From an uncultured Flavobacteriia bacterium (lineage in GTDB: Bacteria > Bacteroidota > Bacteroidia > Flavobacteriales_D > Crocinitomicaceae): DNA of 64,000 bases. Positions 59,882 to 64,000 of the stretch are shown one piece after another (positions within the stretch are counted from its first letter, which is position 1; the number at the start of each line of letters is the position of its first letter). The stretch is taken from positions 62,001 to 126,000 of the forward strand of contig CALJTX010000038.1 of NCBI GenBank assembly GCA_937975705.1. Direction: 5' to 3'. Position numbers and translations under genes: made by a program. The notes below the pieces were generated by a model that saw nothing but the letters and a program-made list of their open reading frames with translations, did no database searches and was not told the DNA's origin.

Positions 59882-62317
59882 TTATTTAGTGCGAGCCCTA
59901 AAGTCAATTTTATAATAGAAAATAGGGAAGAAGCCCAATTGGGTTTTCTCAGCAAACGGCTCAAAGTTTGGATTGTTGAGTTCCTGAGGCGTTAAGGCAG
60001 GTTTGTAAGCTAAAGTTAAAAGGTTTTTAGTGCCCAAAATATTGACCAAATCTAAACCAAATTCATGTGTGACACGGTCGGCGTTTTTGCGCCAAGAAAT
60101 TTTGAGGTCGGCGCGGAAGTAATCTCTGAATTGTCGGTCATTGAACATGGAATCCATAAAGATGATTTCTTTTGCTGCATTGGTAGCTGCAATATCCACA
60201 AAGCCATAGCGCTTACCGCCGGCTGCCGTTACCTTACCGCCAATACCGATAACACTGCGCTCCCCTACTTTGAATTCTTTTCCTCCGAGTAGGTTCACTA
60301 CATAATTTCCGTTGTATGAGGTGTTTCTCCAAACCATATCGCTGCCGCGGTATTGAGAGTTGTATACCGTACCAGAGAACAAAAAGAAGAATGTTTTATC
60401 AAAATATTTTTGAACGGTTAACTCTAAACCGTAGTTGTAGCCATCGCCTGTATTTTGAAGTTGGTCCATAAACAAGCGCGAGAAGCCACTACCTACATTG
60501 ATCATTGAAAATGAAGACGGAGCCATTGTCACTGGAATATTGTAGAGGTATTGATAGTATGCCTCCGTTTTGATGTTGAAGCCCTTATTGAAAGACTTTT
60601 CATAACCAATTCCCGTGTGGGCACTGCGTGAAAAATCCATATTCATATTGCTATTCGGATTTGAGCTACCAGGAAGTACTTTGTAAGCATACGTATAATA
60701 GGGCTGAATCATACTGTGCAGACCACCTCCTGCAGAAATAGACTGGCCGTTACCCATGCGGTATTTCCAACCTACACGCGGCTCAAACGGGCTAATGCTA
60801 TTGGTAAGTGTGAAATACTGTGCATGCACACCTGCCGTGAAATCCATTTGGTCCGAAATGCGCCATTTCCATTGCACAAAAGGCTGAATAAGGGCAGCCG
60901 TTCCTTGGTAGTTCCAGCGGATTTCGTAGTTGTCAGGTACATTGAGGTCATATAAACAGGAGTCGTGGAAATTCATTGATATCAAGTCAAAGCTCAAACC
61001 CGCTTTCAATAAATGTTGCTTGCTGAACTTGTGATTGAGGGCCGTATAGCCACTGATTTTTTGAACTTGAAATTTGTAGGCCATCATTGGGTAAATGGTA
61101 TCAAATACAATCTCATTCAATAAAGTATCCAACTTGCGGTCTCTGAGGTAATTGTGATTGGTTCTTTGGAATTCTTTACTATAAGCCAAAGTAGAAGAGA
61201 TGAAAGTCTTTTCATTGAGACTCTTTTTGTAGTTCAGACCAGATGTGATCATGCTTGTGCCAAAATATTGATCGCGGTCACCTTCACCGTAGAGGTCTTC
61301 TGTATATTCTTTGAAACCAGAAATTTCTATCGCGATATCGGAGCTACCGCCCATGCCAAATAAAGCCAACTGCCCACCATTTTTAAGCATCCAGTTGAAT
61401 TTAAACGCACCATCGAAATATTTCGGAATGGCATCCGTACCTAAATTGATATTTAACTTTTGGAAAATAGTCAGTGTGGAGTAGCGCCCCATGACCAAAT
61501 AACTCGACTTGCTGTCTTTGCTCAATGGGCCTTCAGCTAAGAACTCGGTGCCGAGTAAGCCAAACTGACCTGTAAATTCATGTTGTTTGTTGTTACCACT
61601 TCTAAGTTTTAGGTCAAATACACCAGACAAACTGTTGCCGTATTCAGCCGGGAACGCACTCATAAAGAAGTCTGAGTTGCCCAAGATTTTGTTGTTCAAG
61701 AGCGAAACAGGGCCGCCTGAGGTACCTGAAATGGCAAAGTGATTCGGGTTTGGAATATCGATACCTTCTACACGGTAGATGACGCCAAGTGGCGAGTTGC
61801 CACGCACCACGATATCATTGCGAGAATCGTCGGCACCGTTTACACCAGCAAAATTAGAAGCCATGCGCGCAGGGTCCATGCGCGAACCCGGATAACGGTT
61901 GGTTTCTTCTACACTGAATTGTTGCGCAGAAAGCACGGCCATTTCGTTGAGCACTTCTCCTTGCTTGCGACCTACAACGCGGACGTCTTGTTGCTGTGAA
62001 ACTTTTTCTTGAAGTGGAATTTGAACGATGAGTTCTCTACCCGAGCTGACCTCTACAGTTAGTGTTCTGAGGTCATAAAAAGGAGCAGATGCAGTCAGTT
62101 GGTGCTTGCCCACAGGTACTTTCGCAATAGAAAAAGTACCATCGGCGCCTGCCGCTGCCATGTATTTCTGGCCAGCTACTTCGATGAGGACTTTTGCACC
62201 TGTTAAGGGGAAATTTGTTTCGCTGTCAAACACAGTACCACGTACGGTTTGAGTAGGTAACTGCGCAAAAATCAAAAGGTTGATCAAAGAAAAAAGGACT
62301 AGTAAAGGTAGTTTCAT
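59882..62317 (-). CDS. TonB-dependent outer-membrane receptor
   Basis: 811 residues: signal peptide (MKLPLLVLFSLINLLIFAQ), a CarboxypepD_reg-like domain (about 25-110), a plug (VRGNSPLGVIYRVEGIDIPNP, ISGTSGGPVSLLNNKIL) and a 22-strand barrel. The plug motif and the tail resemble the group without a SusD partner; none is next to it. The ligand cannot be told. The frame is open earlier, but ATG 62317 begins the signal peptide. Confidence 0.88.
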   Translation of the reverse strand: MKLPLLVLFSLINLLIFAQLPTQTVRGTVFDSETNFPLTGAKVLIEVAGQKYMAAAGADGTFSIAKVPVGKHQLTASAPFYDLRTLTVEVSSGRELIVQIPLQEKVSQQQDVRVVGRKQGEVLNEMAVLSAQQFSVEETNRYPGSRMDPARMASNFAGVNGADDSRNDIVVRGNSPLGVIYRVEGIDIPNPNHFAISGTSGGPVSLLNNKILGNSDFFMSAFPAEYGNSLSGVFDLKLRSGNNKQHEFTGQFGLLGTEFLAEGPLSKDSKSSYLVMGRYSTLTIFQKLNINLGTDAIPKYFDGAFKFNWMLKNGGQLALFGMGGSSDIAIEISGFKEYTEDLYGEGDRDQYFGTSMITSGLNYKKSLNEKTFISSTLAYSKEFQRTNHNYLRDRKLDTLLNEIVFDTIYPMMAYKFQVQKISGYTALNHKFSKQHLLKAGLSFDLISMNFHDSCLYDLNVPDNYEIRWNYQGTAALIQPFVQWKWRISDQMDFTAGVHAQYFTLTNSISPFEPRVGWKYRMGNGQSISAGGGLHSMIQPYYTYAYKVLPGSSNPNSNMNMDFSRSAHTGIGYEKSFNKGFNIKTEAYYQYLYNIPVTMAPSSFSMINVGSGFSRLFMDQLQNTGDGYNYGLELTVQKYFDKTFFFLFSGTVYNSQYRGSDMVWRNTSYNGNYVVNLLGGKEFKVGERSVIGIGGKVTAAGGKRYGFVDIAATNAAKEIIFMDSMFNDRQFRDYFRADLKISWRKNADRVTHEFGLDLVNILGTKNLLTLAYKPALTPQELNNPNFEPFAEKTQLGFFPIFYYKIDFRARTK

Positions 62318-62387
62318 GGTTAGCAATTTGAAAACGAATATAAAAATTTTTGACCAAATAAATGTGCAGATAAGTTTTGCACGGTTT

Positions 62388-62417
62388 TTGTCTATTGGCG
62401 GTTTATCATTAACTTTA
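62388..62417 (+). promoter_or_regulatory. Promoter of the thioredoxin-like gene
   Basis: TTG (62388-62390), 19 nt, TAACTTTA (62410-62417), then 13 nt to the ATG. Confidence 0.6.
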
Positions 62418-62430
62418 GAAAAAAAATTAC

Positions 62431-62898
62431 ATGAAAACAATTGCTCTATTTACGATGCTTGTTGTGGCTCAATTGAGTTTTGCGCAAAAAGCAACCCTTA
62501 CTTGGTACACCGACATGAACGAAGCTACGGCTATCGCTAAGAAAGAAAACAAACCAATGATGTTGTTCTTTACTGGTTCAGATTGGTGCGGATGGTGTCA
62601 TCGCCTTCAAAACGAAGTGTTTAAAACACCTGAATTTGAAGCATGGGCCAAAGAAAATGTAGTGCTCGTTGAGCTCGACTTCCCACGTTCTAAACCGCAA
62701 ACAGAAGCCATCAAAACACAAAACAGAGCGCTTCAACAACAATTTGCTGTACGTGGCTATCCTACTTGTTGGTTTGTAAAGCCTGAAAAACTCAGTGATG
62801 GTAAAGTCAATTTAGTTCAAATTGGATCTAAAGGCTATGAAGCTGGCGGCCCAACCAACTGGATTACCGGAGCCGGAACGCTCATTAAATCAAAATAA
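62431..62898 (+). CDS. Exported thioredoxin-like protein
   Basis: 155 residues with a signal peptide (to about 19) and a thioredoxin fold with active site SDWCGWCHRLQ (CxxC plus His). The cis-Pro is in GYPTCWFV. It probably reduces or isomerises disulphides in the periplasm. It stands alone; recX is convergent. Confidence 0.85.
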   Translation: MKTIALFTMLVVAQLSFAQKATLTWYTDMNEATAIAKKENKPMMLFFTGSDWCGWCHRLQNEVFKTPEFEAWAKENVVLVELDFPRSKPQTEAIKTQNRALQQQFAVRGYPTCWFVKPEKLSDGKVNLVQIGSKGYEAGGPTNWITGAGTLIKSK

Positions 62899-62909
62899 TA
62901 ACGCCCAAC

Positions 62910-63377
62910 TTAAGCGAATTTCAGATCTGAAAATTCGTCGTAATTAAAACCCCTGGATGCCAAGAAGCGAAACAGCTTTTGCTTGCGTATCCAGGGGTCT
63001 TTTTCTTTAGCCAATTCTTGCCATTTTCTGGTGGCTACTTCTTGTAGAATACCCTCGTAATCTTCTTTATACAATTCCTCAATTGCTTTTTGAATTAAGG
63101 CGGCATCCAATTTTTTGAGTTTCAAGCCCTGCTTGATTTTATTGACACCCCAATGCTTGATGCGTAGTTTCCCTACAGCATAAGCCGTTGCAAAGCGTTC
63201 ATCGTCTAGAAACTTGTTGTCAAGGAGTGAGGTGAGCACCTGCAATATTTCGCCATCTTCAGCGCCCATGCGCTTGAGTTTTTCGATGACTTCCGCACTA
63301 CAGCGCTCCTGATAAGCACAAAATGCCTCAGATTTCTGAAGCATTTGTGTAAGGTCATAGGCACGGGGCGCCGACAT
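62910..63377 (-). CDS. recX: RecX family regulator
   Basis: 155-residue all-helical protein that modulates RecA. Landmarks are LLDNKFLDDERFATAYAVGKLRIKHWG and the GLKLKKLDAALIQKAIEE repeat. No recA is next to it. The ATG directly follows the stop of the RNase E/G gene, so the two are co-transcribed. Confidence 0.88.
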   Translation of the reverse strand: MSAPRAYDLTQMLQKSEAFCAYQERCSAEVIEKLKRMGAEDGEILQVLTSLLDNKFLDDERFATAYAVGKLRIKHWGVNKIKQGLKLKKLDAALIQKAIEELYKEDYEGILQEVATRKWQELAKEKDPWIRKQKLFRFLASRGFNYDEFSDLKFA

Positions 63378-64000
63378 TTAGAGTGGTATTTCGTTGTTCT
63401 CTTTGTCGACGAACGTGTACTGCAATAAGTGATGGGCCGTTACGCCGCGCACGGGAATCCAGGTTTTGTATTTAAAGAACCATTGCAACTGGCGACTCCA
63501 AAGACCGTTCTTGAAAAAGGCCTCTAAGTAAGGATGTACGAGCAAAGTGATGCCGCGCATGCCGCGATCATTGAGCAAGTAAGCCAGGTTGTTTTCGATT
63601 TCTTCAGCAAAAAGGATGCTTGCCTGAACCTCGCCGCTACCGTTACAAGTTGGGCAGGTTTCGTGCGTTTGGATGTCGGTTTCGGGGCGCACGCGCTGAC
63701 GCGTGATCTCGATGATGCCAAATTTAGAAGGAGGAATCATGTTGTGCTTGGCACGGTCTGATTTCATGAATTCCTTCATTTTGTCAAAGAGGATCTTGTT
63801 GTTTTCGCGCTCGTGCATGTCGATGAAGTCGACGCAAATGATGCCGCCCATGTCTCGGAGCTGCAAGACGCGCGCAACTTCTTCAGCTGCTTCTATGTTG
63901 GTAGAAAGCGCATTGGATTCTTGACCATCGGCACCTTTGCGGTTGCCGCTATTGACGTCGATAACGTGCATGGCTTCGGTGTGCTCAATAATGAGGTAAC
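63378..64000 (-). CDS. rng: Ribonuclease E/G family protein (5' part outside the window)
   Basis: The final 207 codons of an RNase G-type enzyme. The DNase-I-like catalytic area (HVIDVNSGNRKG, VDFIDMH) and the zinc-link CPTCNGSG are present, so it is functional at this end. The gene enters from beyond base 64000, since the frame is open to the edge (GYLIIEHTEAMHVID). recX follows without a gap. Confidence 0.92.
   Translation of the reverse strand, partial: YLIIEHTEAMHVIDVNSGNRKGADGQESNALSTNIEAAEEVARVLQLRDMGGIICVDFIDMHERENNKILFDKMKEFMKSDRAKHNMIPPSKFGIIEITRQRVRPETDIQTHETCPTCNGSGEVQASILFAEEIENNLAYLLNDRGMRGITLLVHPYLEAFFKNGLWSRQLQWFFKYKTWIPVRGVTAHHLLQYTFVDKENNEIPL

Overview
The window is a chromosomal stretch of a Bacteroidota bacterium, most likely a member of the Flavobacteriales or a close relative. 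The evidence is type IX secretion (T9SS) C-terminal sorting domains on many exported proteins, an S46 dipeptidyl-peptidase, HemJ, a DUF4783 and a DUF4421 protein, and promoters of the Bacteroidota form TAnnTTTG (often TACCTTTG or TAACTTTG) with almost no Shine-Dalgarno sequences. No rRNA, tRNA, CRISPR array, transposase or integrase gene was recognised.

Layout. 1-3.4 kb: sufBCD (Fe-S assembly; sufB runs in from the left), ending in a terminator shared with the opposing ATP synthase operon. 3.5-8.5 kb: atpB-E-F-H-A-G on the minus strand, with a hairpin directly after atpE. 8.5-17.6 kb: hemJ, a T9SS protein, methylmalonyl-CoA epimerase, a HAD phosphatase, hemA-hemC-hemD plus a GNAT-like gene, a DEAD-box-like protein without catalytic motifs, a MazG-type enzyme and an ALDH8-like dehydrogenase. 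17.6-33.2 kb: GH16 hydrolase, DUF4421, S9 oligopeptidase, methyltransferase, an MbnP/MbnH-like pair whose MbnP carries a T9SS tail, aspS, DUF3050, cysS, DUF4783, a GT2 membrane glycosyltransferase and an S46 peptidase.

33.3-53.9 kb is a visibly more AT-rich accessory region. It starts with a three-gene hipB-hipS-hipT module with three operator-like palindromes exactly 61 bp apart. Next comes a signalling and secretion locus: a T9SS protein, three seven-helix membrane proteins, a sensor-less histidine kinase and a LuxR-type response regulator, followed by a run of T9SS proteins and an outer-membrane barrel. The promoters of the two T9SS genes that bracket the signalling genes share an 18-bp palindrome, TTTAGAACATGTTCTAAA, centred exactly 34 bp from the -7 element in both. 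This is the best candidate here for an undescribed system. The region continues with a Fic enzyme, another T9SS gene and a second, unrelated hipAB pair with its own operators. It ends at the 3' end of mnmE. An 80-bp degenerate repeat flanks the Fic-to-hipAB segment.

53.9-64 kb is housekeeping again: mnmE, an ALDH7-like dehydrogenase, cvpA, tadA, recO, a HAD protein, a TonB-dependent receptor, a thioredoxin-like protein, recX and the 3' part of an RNase E/G gene that leaves the window.

A window-wide pattern: at eight genes the -7 element ends exactly 4 nt before the start codon (leaderless mRNA predicted), while at about ten others the gap is 14-20 nt.
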